Assembly (NCBI GenBank): GCA_028678715.1
Contig: JAJRCY010000001.1
Location: 1 to 21,294 of the forward strand
Source of the DNA: Methanomicrobiales archaeon
GTDB lineage: Archaea > Halobacteriota > Methanomicrobia > Methanomicrobiales > JACTUA01
Length of the DNA: 21,294 nt
Direction of reading: 5' to 3'
Shown: positions 14,937 to 21,294 of the stretch, in pieces
Position numbering within the stretch: the stretch's first letter is position 1
Layout: the number at the start of each line of letters is the position of its first letter
Translations under genes and position numbers: made by a program
The notes under the pieces: model-generated
Seen by the model: only the letters and a program-made list of their open reading frames with translations
Told to the model about the DNA's origin: nothing
Database searches by the model: none

Positions 14937-14947
14937 GGATAAAAGAT
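14937..14947 (-). promoter_or_regulatory. Candidate promoter of moeB-moaD-moaE
   Basis: The minus strand reads ATCTTTTATCC, a fair TATA box that would start transcription near 14917, some 36 bases before the moeB ATG. It lies inside the run-on of the tfuA remnant. Confidence 0.4.
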
Positions 14948-15008
14948 ACCTTTGCTGCCCATGGCAGAAGGGCGACGTGCTGCCCTCCCCGCCAGGGTCT
15001 TCCCTGAT

Positions 15009-15128
15009 CCCCATCTCCCCCGCGATCTTTCGGACACGCGGGAGCGCCTCCACCGCGTCGCGGTGCTTCAGGTCCTGGTCCGGTTCGGGGGTAAACCGGA
15101 GGAACGCCCGGGCCCGGTCACCCGGAAG
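15009..15128 (-). pseudogene. Broken duplicate of the tfuA 3' end
   Basis: Read on the minus strand, this stretch gives LPGDRARAFLRFTPEPDQ then DLKHRDAVEALPRVRKIAGE and MGI. It matches the C-terminus of the intact TfuA 765 bases away (LTGDRPRAFLRFASEPEQ, DLKRRDAVEALHRIQEIATE, IGI). At DNA level 15041-15130 matches 15806-15895 without gaps at about 75 of 90 positions (hand count). An in-frame TGA (15131-15129) lies directly before the homologous part, no start codon follows in frame at a useful place, and the original stop has been lost so the frame runs on to a TAA in the moeB promoter region. The rest of tfuA is missing. It reads as a decayed partial duplication. Confidence 0.8.
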
Positions 15129-15130
15129 TC

Positions 15131-15398
15131 ACACCACGGTGACGTGGCTATCAGAGGCCGTCGATAGGAATAGAGAACACGGAATGCAGGGGGCGCCCGG
15201 GCTGAAACTGGATTCCAAGACTTTCGGCAGGGGAAGAAGGTCTCCTGTTGCTTCAATGTATCAGAAGAAATGGAGGAGGGGAAATTCTCCGATCGGACAG
15301 GTACATCATCCTAGAATCTGGATATCAGGATCCAGGAAGTTGTCCCGGGATTTCGGTGCAGTCCAGATCCCCCATCGGCAATGGTACCATTTAAGAAT
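15131..15398. other. Intergenic stretch, nothing recognised
   Basis: This lies between the tfuA remnant and the TATA box at 15399. No ORF with protein-like composition, no RNA gene and no repeat was identified. Base composition is closer to equal than in the coding neighbours. Confidence 0.4.
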
Positions 15399-15410
15399 CT
15401 TATATATAGG
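15399..15410 (+). promoter_or_regulatory. Strong TATA box
   Basis: CTTATATATAGG is the best match to an archaeal TATA box in the window, preceded by a purine-rich stretch (TAAGAAT) in the position of a BRE. It predicts transcription rightwards from about 15431, toward the small ORF at 15445. Confidence 0.65.
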
Positions 15411-15444
15411 TTTAGAGAATATCAGTTCTTTCGAGGTTTTTGTT

Positions 15445-15624
15445 GTGGTGGAGGATGAAAGGAGGGTATGGCACGATGCAAAGGCATATCATCTCTATTC
15501 GATCGTCATCACGTCGCCAGACCGGATCCTTCGCCGTCAAGCGCTGCGATTTCTCGGTGCTCTTGAGCGCGCAGGGAGCAGCGACGCTGCCTGGGCCATT
15601 CACAGAATACAAAATTCGAAGTAG
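15445..15624 (+). CDS. Possible small HEAT-like protein
   Basis: A 59-codon frame from a GTG at 15445 (a second GTG at 15448) follows a strong TATA box, with CGAGG about eight bases upstream. The peptide reads VWHDAKAYHLYSIV, then a helical stretch DRILRRQALRFLGALERAG and SSDAAWAIHRIQN, which has the look of one HEAT/armadillo-type helix pair. Two rival frames share the same leader: one from ATG 15455/15476 that runs antisense into tfuA and has poor composition, and one from ATG 15468 of only 32 codons. The frame given is the most protein-like and ends before tfuA. It may instead be a remnant of a longer gene or a non-coding transcript. Confidence 0.4.
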   Translation: MVEDERRVWHDAKAYHLYSIVITSPDRILRRQALRFLGALERAGSSDAAWAIHRIQNSK

Positions 15625-15711
15625 ACGGGTCAATCGTCACCGGGGACACTCTCTCAGAGATTCATCACTCCTCAGTCTTCTGCATGGGAAAATTCTACCC
15701 GGTGCAGGCCT

Positions 15712-15733
15712 CACCTGGCACGATGAGGTGCCA
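15712..15733 (-). terminator. Hairpin downstream of tfuA
   Basis: TGGCAC (15716-15721) / GTGCCA (15728-15733) is a perfect six-base inverted repeat about 35 bases after the tfuA stop. An overlapping alternative pairing, CACCT (15712-15716) / AGGTG (15726-15730), is mutually exclusive with it. A short T-run follows on the minus strand (complement of about 15690-15693). It is probably the 3' end of the ycaO-tfuA transcript. Confidence 0.35.
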
Positions 15734-15767
15734 CTGAACCGGGCGACATACTGCCCTGTGCGGGATA

Positions 15768-16418
15768 TCAGATCCCGATTTCAGTCGCTATCTCCTGTAT
15801 CCGGTGGAGGGCCTCCACCGCGTCGCGGCGCTTCAGGTCCTGCTCCGGCTCGGAAGCAAACCGGAGGAATGCACGCGGACGGTCTCCCGTGAGTCCCGCC
15901 ATCCGCACGATGAGAGGGTAGGTCCGCTCGGGAAAGTACAGGGATTCGGCGGCATCAACGATGCTCTCCTCCTCTTCCGGCGTGATGATCCCTGCCCGGG
16001 CAGCCCGGGCGGCGGCCCACCGGATGTTCACCAGGGGCTCCGAGAGGGGATGGTAGTATTCCGGGTCAAAGAGGAGGGCCACCTCGTCATCGGAGGTGAT
16101 GATCCCGTCGCGGTAGCACCGGAAGATCCTTCCCACGCCTTCCATCCCGAGCGTGTGGAGCTCCGCAGCCCGGAGCGCTCCCATGCTGGAGGCGCCCACC
16201 ACCCGGGCTCCCCGGCCGAGGGCCTGCAGGATCTCCCGGTGGCCGACGGCGCTCTCCTGGAAGAAGACCCCGTCGATGAGCCCGATGATCCGCGCACCTT
16301 CCTCCGCCGCCCGGGAGAGGTCGCCCCGGGCTGCGGGGGGCCGGTACACGGCGGTAAGGATCCGGGTGGCCTCCGCCCGGTCAAGGCTCGGGCCGAGAAA
16401 GACGACGATTCCGGGCAT
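15768..16418 (-). CDS. tfuA: TfuA, partner protein of YcaO in thioamidation
   Basis: 216 codons from the ATG at 16418, with AGGTG five bases upstream; the frame is open further up but only as overlap with ycaO. The TfuA domain fills the protein: MPGIVVFLGPSLDRAEA at the start, IIGLIDGVFF (44-53), and the hallmark GASSMGALRAAEL (75-87). In methanogens the ycaO-tfuA pair is known to convert the backbone amide of a conserved glycine in McrA to a thioamide; TfuA is thought to help deliver sulfur to YcaO or recruit the substrate. Its first 38 bases overlap the 3' end of ycaO in another frame, so the two are tightly co-translated. A decayed copy of its 3' end lies 765 bases away. Confidence 0.93.
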   Translation of the reverse strand: MPGIVVFLGPSLDRAEATRILTAVYRPPAARGDLSRAAEEGARIIGLIDGVFFQESAVGHREILQALGRGARVVGASSMGALRAAELHTLGMEGVGRIFRCYRDGIITSDDEVALLFDPEYYHPLSEPLVNIRWAAARAARAGIITPEEEESIVDAAESLYFPERTYPLIVRMAGLTGDRPRAFLRFASEPEQDLKRRDAVEALHRIQEIATEIGI

Positions 16419-17592
16419 CCCTGCACCTGGGTCCGATCCGTTCCTGGTCCATGGCATACACTTCCAGGCCGGGTACAATCACCCGGACGACGGGCACCCC
16501 GATCTCCGCCCGGGTGAGGTCCACCGCGATGGCATGCGCGAACCCGGCCCGCTCCAGCACTCCCAGCGTGTACCGGATATCGGTGAGGAAATCATCGGTA
16601 TCGCAGGACGGGATTGTCCGGAAGTCCACCTCACCGTCACCGTCAAACCAGTACCGGTTCATCCGCCGGGTGCGATCATAGCCGATCCGGCGGCGGAAGT
16701 CGGCCACCGTGGTATCCTCACGGGCGCCGTGGATCTGGGTGAGCCGGCTCTGGGCCACCTCCGTGAGGGCACGGAGCAGCGCGATGCGGGCATTGGTGTG
16801 GGTGCCCATGCCGATGGTGAGGAGCGCCGGGTCCCGCAGCCGCAGGTCATCCGATACCGCGGCGAAGGTGGGGATGCCCAGGTCGCTCGTGATGTTCTTC
16901 ACCCGCACCTCCACCTCCGCGTCCGAGAACCTCTTCAGCAGTTCACCGGGCAACCCTTCACCGGTGTTCACGACGAGTGGCCCGGTGTTCCGGGTCGTCT
17001 CCACCAGGGACCATGCGTCCCGCTCCACGATCTCCATGAGCGCATGGAAGATGGCCTCTTCCCGTGTGTTCCCGGAGGCGAGACCGTTCGTGTTGGTCCG
17101 GAAGAGGCGGGGATAATCCGGAGGTACCGGATGGAAGACGGCATTAGCAGGGACAAAGACTTCTCTGCCGTTCAAAAGGTCATGGCCTGTGATCCACGGG
17201 AGCGGCCGGGATGGATCGGCACCCGCAGGGAGGATCAGGGAGGACGGGTCCACCGCAGGCCCCCGGGAGAGGATAGCGGGATAGGATCCTGTGACCAGCT
17301 CACGCTCCCCCACCTCGGCAGAGAACCGCTCGATCCCCTCCATCATGGCCGAGACCTTCGCCTCGGCCGGGGTGGCTCCCTTGCCGTTGTAGACCGTGAT
17401 GGCACCGGCACCGGCCATGGGCCGGATGCTGGAGAAGACCGGAATCCCGATGCGGTCCAGGTTCGTGATGTCGGCCACCCGGGTGATCCCTGCAGCAGGC
17501 AGCCTGGGCTCAATCCGGGCCAGCGTCTCCTCGGGTGGAACCGTCCGCTGGGTGTCGTAGGAGTAGGCCTTCTTCACGGAAACGAGCTGCAC
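16381..17592 (-). CDS. ycaO: YcaO-family ATP-dependent thioamide synthase (McrA thioglycine)
   Basis: 403 codons from a GTG at 17592 with GGAGA upstream. YcaO enzymes activate a peptide amide with ATP; next to TfuA in a methanogen the expected product is the thioglycine of methyl-coenzyme M reductase subunit McrA. ATP/Mg-binding elements are present: KVSAMMEGIERF (79-90; Glu85, Glu88, Arg89), GLASGNTREEAIFHALMEI followed by VERDA (170-193; Glu179, Glu187, Glu190, Arg191), and LTEVAQSR (276-283; Glu278, Gln281, Arg283). The C-terminus is not the Pro-rich tail typical of azoline-forming YcaO proteins, in keeping with the thioamide class. The gene overlaps tfuA by 38 bases and lies 121 bases downstream of a tRNA-Arg gene on the same strand. 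Confidence 0.94.
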   Translation of the reverse strand: MQLVSVKKAYSYDTQRTVPPEETLARIEPRLPAAGITRVADITNLDRIGIPVFSSIRPMAGAGAITVYNGKGATPAEAKVSAMMEGIERFSAEVGERELVTGSYPAILSRGPAVDPSSLILPAGADPSRPLPWITGHDLLNGREVFVPANAVFHPVPPDYPRLFRTNTNGLASGNTREEAIFHALMEIVERDAWSLVETTRNTGPLVVNTGEGLPGELLKRFSDAEVEVRVKNITSDLGIPTFAAVSDDLRLRDPALLTIGMGTHTNARIALLRALTEVAQSRLTQIHGAREDTTVADFRRRIGYDRTRRMNRYWFDGDGEVDFRTIPSCDTDDFLTDIRYTLGVLERAGFAHAIAVDLTRAEIGVPVVRVIVPGLEVYAMDQERIGPRCRDARNRRLSRPEP

Positions 17593-17607
17593 GGCGGATC
17601 TCCGGGT

Positions 17608-17624
17608 CGTATGGTACCGATACG
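17608..17624 (-). promoter_or_regulatory. Inverted repeat upstream of ycaO
   Basis: CGTAT (17608-17612) and ATACG (17620-17624) flank GGTACCG, a dyad 16-32 bases before the ycaO start. It could be an operator or a leader hairpin. Support is only the symmetry and the position. Confidence 0.2.
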
Positions 17625-17693
17625 TGGGAGGTCAGAGGGAATGAAGGTTGCCGATCCGTTGAACCATCACGACGGCATTGGGAAAAGATATCA

Positions 17694-17699
17694 AAAAAC
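17694..17699 (-). terminator. T-run after tRNA-Arg
   Basis: The minus strand has TTTTTT about 15 bases past the tRNA 3' end, followed by more T-rich sequence. This fits factor-independent archaeal termination at oligo-T and would separate the tRNA from ycaO. Confidence 0.45.
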
Positions 17700-17713
17700 T
17701 GTGAGAAAGGGGA

Positions 17714-17785
17714 CGCCCCGGCTGGGATTCGAACCCAGGTCAAAAGCTCCGGAGGCTTCTAGGATATCCACTACCCTACCGGGGC
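17714..17785 (-). tRNA. tRNA-Arg, anticodon CCG
   Basis: The 72-base cloverleaf can be folded by hand. Acceptor GCCCCGG pairs with CCGGGGC, discriminator G. The D arm has the GG pair of the loop. Anticodon stem GAAGC/GCTTT closes the loop CTCCGGA, giving anticodon CCG with T33 in place. A four-base variable loop follows, then T arm CTGGG-TTCGAAT-CCCAG. It reads the CGG arginine codon, common in the GC-rich genes around it. There is no intron and no encoded CCA. The D stem is weak at its last pair (T-T). T6 (complement of 17817-17822), 32-37 bases upstream, may be its TATA element, or the terminator of the giant gene. Confidence 0.95.
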
Positions 17786-17890
17786 CGGAACTGTATAGTT
17801 TCGGTTGGGAAGGGGTAAAAAAGTTTGGACAGGTGAAATTTGTTTTCGGGGCGAGATTAGGGCGTACAGGGATTATCTTGGGTTAGCACT

Positions 17891-20800
17891 TCACCTCCTG
17901 TAAGAATATATGAATTCAAGGTGAATCATGTTAATTATTGGGAGACTTGGCTGATCTCCTTTGTTCGTTATCATTAATTCCCAATCGCCTAACACAGAGC
18001 GACCAAAGAGTGCGTCGTAGTGGTAATCGTCAATCACGAATGAAGAAGGCGTACCGATTGCATCGGGAAAAATTATCTTATTTTCGATTGGGAGGATTAA
18101 CTCAACGAGATTACCACCTCCTTCTTTTTCAAAGAGATCAGGTGGCAATTTTTGGAGAATGAGACTTAATGGGAGTAAATGGCCACCCGACTCTAATGCC
18201 GCTCGAGCCCCCAATATTCTGTGTTCGTAAGTACCTGAAATGTTGGGGAGATCAAGCAACTGATCCCGTAACACACTTATTTTAATGATATGTTGCTTCT
18301 CTAATATTGATCGCCTTAAATTTTCCCATTCAGGAATTAGGGACTTTAAACGCTCACCTATGGGGTGATTTACAGAATACTGGCTAGCCACGGTTGTCAG
18401 ATGTTCTGAATCAAAGCCCGCATATAGCAAAATAATTGCCAAAACCACGTTGATATCGTTATGGTTGTGGATGGTGGCGAGAACTTCACAATCCGGAAAA
18501 TCAGGATCATGACTCGTTTCTATCTCCTTTAGGATATCATCGGAGTTGAGGTGGAATCGGCTCAGTTCGACAGTTGAACCAGACTTGGTTAAAACCTTGT
18601 TGAGAACATCAACCACACGGGGTGGAGTCCCAAGTTCTTGCCGTAACATCTCAGTCACGACTCGCAGGCTCATCGTATCTTCATTGATGATTTGTGGTGC
18701 TAGCTCATTCCAAATCATTGAAATCTTTGAAAGACTCGTCCAAAGAGAGCCTGACAAGCTCCTTTGTGTCAATAGATCTGCGAGAATGGGTGATGTTATT
18801 CCTCCAACTGCACATGCGTAAGCAAGGAGAATCTCTCTGTCAGTCAGACTTCCAACCGGAGAGGAATCGAGTAGGGAAAAGTGGCTTCGTTCTCGCTTGA
18901 TATTTTCAAGCATCTGTGCATCTTCGATGGGGTCACTTATCGGGAATTGCCCCATCAAGAATTCGGCGAGTTTGGTGGGATTCCCAAGACGACTCCTGAT
19001 GGCATCTCCTAGCGCCTGCGTCTCCCTTACCTCACGAATCGGCTCGATTTGAATGATGAATGATGGCCTGATGTATTCACCGGTGGAAAAGGTCTCAATT
19101 TCATTTGGTCTCATCAAAACAAGATTCCCGATGGCTGATAGGTCGGTACTACTGATGAATATCTTCAAACGACCCAGATTTGAGTTGGCATTTATCCAAG
19201 CAGCAATACGCTGCCTTAAAGCGAGTTCATCTTGGAGAACCGATGCTACATCGGTCATATTTTCAATAAATTTATCATATCTGCCGATGGTCAATGCAGT
19301 ATTAAGTTCTAGGAATTTCATCTGGAACTGCGTTGTCTGAAGTCGAGTTAACAGAGCATCCAGATCCCCCTGGCCAATTCTCGTCAGTTGATCGATTACG
19401 GATGAAATTTCTCTATCTATTTGATCTACTGAATCAATGACGGACTGGAGATACTGACGGTTTAATTCCTGTAACGCAAACTGCTGCACTAAAGCGTCTA
19501 GATGCTCTAGCTGCATTTCTCGACGTATATAAGCGGCATCGAGTTCAAGTTGTTTTCCAATTAAAAGGTCGTCATTCAGAACCATCTGTTCCTGAATCTG
19601 TAAATAGGTCATCCCTCCTGAAACTCCAATCTCTTCTGCAAGGAGAACATCATTTTTGAAATCTTGAGCCTCTTGTTCGGTCCACTGATTGCTGCCAGCA
19701 TTCAATGCCTTAAGCTGATTGGATAAATCCGTTGTAGATCTAATCGCCTTGTTCATGTCGTCTTTGAATTTTGAGAGAATCTGTCCTATATCTTTAAGGT
19801 ATTCCAATTCTTGGAGAAAAGAGGTTGATGATCTATCAATTTCAATAACTTCAGCATCAACTGTATGGTTTTCTTCCTCCAAGAGAACTGAAACCTGTGA
19901 CTCGTATTCTGCCAATTCATCAGAAGCTTTAATTAAACTAGCAACAGCTGCACCCCAGGTATAGATGGTAATACAAATTGCGGCAAATAGTTTGAAAATA
20001 TGCCACATTTCCAGCCATTCAGATACCTCCTCGATTTCTTGCGCTTCTAGTTCAGCGATTTTATCGTTTACCCGTTGCGCCCATACAAGGAGTATGTTTC
20101 CCATTCGAATATTTGCCTGCAACATGGCCTCTATCTCATGCTGATCTTGTTTAATTTCAAGTGAAATTGCGACAATTTCAACTTCGGTAAGAGTGATTTC
20201 ATCCTTGATTTTTTCCATCACCTGCTCGTGTTGTCGTGAAAATTCATTGAGGAGGTCAATGAACTGTTGGTTTCTATTCAAGGAGTCTCTCACCTGGTAA
20301 ATGGACTCATTGAAAAATTTTACCGTATCAGAATACCTCGTAATCAAATCGATCTCGCGTGAAGGACTTACCGGGATTAGTAGATTTGGGCGAAATCCGA
20401 AGTAGTCGAGACCTAAAGAACCAATACGAATACGGTAGTTGGCATCTGCGATGATATCTTGGTTATCAAAGGGAGACATTTGTGAGAACGCCAGCACATC
20501 CTGATAGAAGGGGAGGGCTGAGGTGAACTCGCCGCTTCGGTATAATTTATCTGCTCGTCTGTACAGCCTTTCCGGGTATTCAGGTACCAAGTCATAAACC
20601 GATTTATACCAATCAATCGCAAGGGTCCTGAGATCCTCTGTCACCTTTTGTAATGGCGGCAGCGGCTCGCCGTCTGACCCCCCGTACAGGGAAATTCCAA
20701 GTGTTGATGGCCATGGATAGTTTTTTTCTTGCCAGTAAGGAACGATATTACTACAATCCATCCTAGTTAACGTTCTATATGGCGCAATCCAAGTTAATGT

Positions 20801-21294
20801 TATATTCTTCATTATCGCCCACACCGGGTAATACTCGGTGAGCGTCGAAGGGTCGTCTTGTGTCTTTAATTTTAGAGTTCGATAATACAGGACCCTCATC
20901 GCACCCCTGAATTCGATAAACCAAAAGGAGAAAGCGAAATTATAATGCTGCTCTCCAATTTGGCGTGGGACATGGCCCAGCCTATGGTGCAATGGAAGTT
21001 CTGTTCTCGTTATTTTCTCCCACGTATTCCGCCTGATATATTCCTCGGTTGGGACTGTATATGGGAAAGGGTCGGGAGAGATAGTTTGAGGCTTGATCTC
21101 CCCTCCACGACCCACTTTTCCGGGGGTGCCGTCTGCACCTGTTTCGGCAGAGATGGTAAAATCTAACCGTTCCGGGATCTCTGGAATAATTAATGTCACT
21201 TTCCCCGGGAGGCCGCCATACCCCCCCGAACGGCCGGGAGTTGGATAATATTCGGGATCAATTCGTACCCTCAATGTGGTTAAAACGGCGCCAT
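17891..21294 (-). CDS. Giant AT-rich coiled, possibly pore-forming or toxin-like protein; N-terminus outside the window
   Basis: More than 1130 codons; the frame stays open to the window edge, so the TTG near 21274 is unlikely to be the true start. Numbering from that TTG: residues 10-60 are Gly-rich (GRSGGYGGLPGKV, ADGTPGKVGRGGE), like the end of a longer Gly-rich array. Residues 100-200 are aromatic-rich. Residues 235-290 resemble a TPR-like pair (ADKLYRSGEFTSALPFYQDV). Residues 310-700 are almost all helical with coiled-coil spacing, interrupted by one hydrophobic stretch at 423-448 (FKLFAAICITIYTWGAAVASL). Residues 740-1050 are mixed helix, and 1060-1127 form a beta domain with ALFGRSVLGDWELMITNKGD, similar to the end of P-type/jelly-roll domains. 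There is no enzyme motif. The long-helix plus single hydrophobic segment layout resembles alpha-helical pore-forming toxins; this is inference. Composition is far poorer in GC than its neighbours, suggesting transfer. Confidence 0.8.
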   Translation of the reverse strand, partial: GAVLTTLRVRIDPEYYPTPGRSGGYGGLPGKVTLIIPEIPERLDFTISAETGADGTPGKVGRGGEIKPQTISPDPFPYTVPTEEYIRRNTWEKITRTELPLHHRLGHVPRQIGEQHYNFAFSFWFIEFRGAMRVLYYRTLKLKTQDDPSTLTEYYPVWAIMKNITLTWIAPYRTLTRMDCSNIVPYWQEKNYPWPSTLGISLYGGSDGEPLPPLQKVTEDLRTLAIDWYKSVYDLVPEYPERLYRRADKLYRSGEFTSALPFYQDVLAFSQMSPFDNQDIIADANYRIRIGSLGLDYFGFRPNLLIPVSPSREIDLITRYSDTVKFFNESIYQVRDSLNRNQQFIDLLNEFSRQHEQVMEKIKDEITLTEVEIVAISLEIKQDQHEIEAMLQANIRMGNILLVWAQRVNDKIAELEAQEIEEVSEWLEMWHIFKLFAAICITIYTWGAAVASLIKASDELAEYESQVSVLLEEENHTVDAEVIEIDRSSTSFLQELEYLKDIGQILSKFKDDMNKAIRSTTDLSNQLKALNAGSNQWTEQEAQDFKNDVLLAEEIGVSGGMTYLQIQEQMVLNDDLLIGKQLELDAAYIRREMQLEHLDALVQQFALQELNRQYLQSVIDSVDQIDREISSVIDQLTRIGQGDLDALLTRLQTTQFQMKFLELNTALTIGRYDKFIENMTDVASVLQDELALRQRIAAWINANSNLGRLKIFISSTDLSAIGNLVLMRPNEIETFSTGEYIRPSFIIQIEPIREVRETQALGDAIRSRLGNPTKLAEFLMGQFPISDPIEDAQMLENIKRERSHFSLLDSSPVGSLTDREILLAYACAVGGITSPILADLLTQRSLSGSLWTSLSKISMIWNELAPQIINEDTMSLRVVTEMLRQELGTPPRVVDVLNKVLTKSGSTVELSRFHLNSDDILKEIETSHDPDFPDCEVLATIHNHNDINVVLAIILLYAGFDSEHLTTVASQYSVNHPIGERLKSLIPEWENLRRSILEKQHIIKISVLRDQLLDLPNISGTYEHRILGARAALESGGHLLPLSLILQKLPPDLFEKEGGGNLVELILPIENKIIFPDAIGTPSSFVIDDYHYDALFGRSVLGDWELMITNKGDQPSLPIINMIHLEFIYSYRR

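Noticed and set aside
14854-15624. Plus-strand frame of 256 codons covering the tfuA remnant and the small ORF
   Set aside because: Only the last ~59 codons look protein-like and follow a promoter; the earlier part is antisense to moeB and the tfuA remnant.
15440-15892. Alternative plus-strand frame (ATG 15455 or 15476) after the strong TATA box
   Set aside because: Composition is poor (Ser/Arg/Pro-rich) and the frame continues antisense into tfuA; the GTG frame at 15445 is more protein-like.
17714-17785. tRNA-Arg as an integration site for the AT-rich block
   Set aside because: The AT-rich gene is on the 5' side of the tRNA, no integrase is visible, and no second copy of the tRNA 3' end was noticed in the window.
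1-21294. CRISPR array, insertion sequence or transposase
   Set aside because: No regularly spaced repeats, terminal inverted repeats with a transposase, or transposase motifs were seen. The near-identical propeller and PKD repeats at 1900-3300 are coding repeats.

Overview
The window looks like a stretch of chromosome from a GC-rich methanogenic archaeon, most likely of the Methanomicrobiales type. The main evidence is a ycaO-tfuA pair (the enzymes that put a thioamide on methyl-coenzyme M reductase), an archaeal TATA-box promoter style with several apparently leaderless starts, a tRNA-Arg without an encoded CCA, and surface proteins built from TolB-like propeller blades and PKD domains. A MutS/MutL pair is also known from this group. 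The taxonomic call is an inference; no rRNA or mcr gene is present.

Layout. 1-4603 (minus): the start of a HEAT-repeat gene cut by the window edge, a large secreted propeller/PKD protein with C-terminal membrane anchors, and upstream of it, joined by an ATGA overlap, a calpain-like cysteine protease with its Cys/His/Asn triad intact. 4604-5128 is a divergent promoter region. 5129-11037 (plus): an unrecognised multi-pass membrane protein with an internal duplication, then mutS and mutL overlapping by GTGA. 11168-13104 (minus): a single-pass membrane protein with a Thr/Pro stalk, a lipoprotein cyclophilin, and a small secreted beta-sandwich-like protein. 13365-14881 (minus): moeB-moaD-moaE, the sulfur-carrier module for the pterin dithiolene of molybdenum/tungsten enzymes. 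14882-15767: a gene-poor stretch holding a broken duplicate of the tfuA 3' end, the strongest TATA box in the window, and a possible small ORF. 15768-17592 (minus): ycaO and tfuA with overlapping reading frames. 17714-17785 (minus): tRNA-Arg(CCG). 17891-21294 (minus): one very long gene, clearly poorer in GC than everything else, whose 5' end lies outside the window.

How the parts fit. moeB/moaD/moaE and ycaO/tfuA are both sulfur-insertion systems serving enzymes of methanogenesis (formylmethanofuran/formate dehydrogenases, and methyl-coenzyme M reductase). mutS/mutL form a mismatch-repair operon of the MutH-independent type. The propeller/PKD protein, stalked membrane protein, lipoprotein cyclophilin and small secreted protein are all cell-envelope products.

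The best candidate for something new is the AT-rich giant protein at the right edge: a Gly-rich start, a long helical middle interrupted by a single hydrophobic segment, and a C-terminal beta-domain. This layout resembles large helical pore-forming or toxin-like proteins, but that is inference only. Next in interest are the archaeal calpain coupled to a surface protein, and the tfuA remnant.
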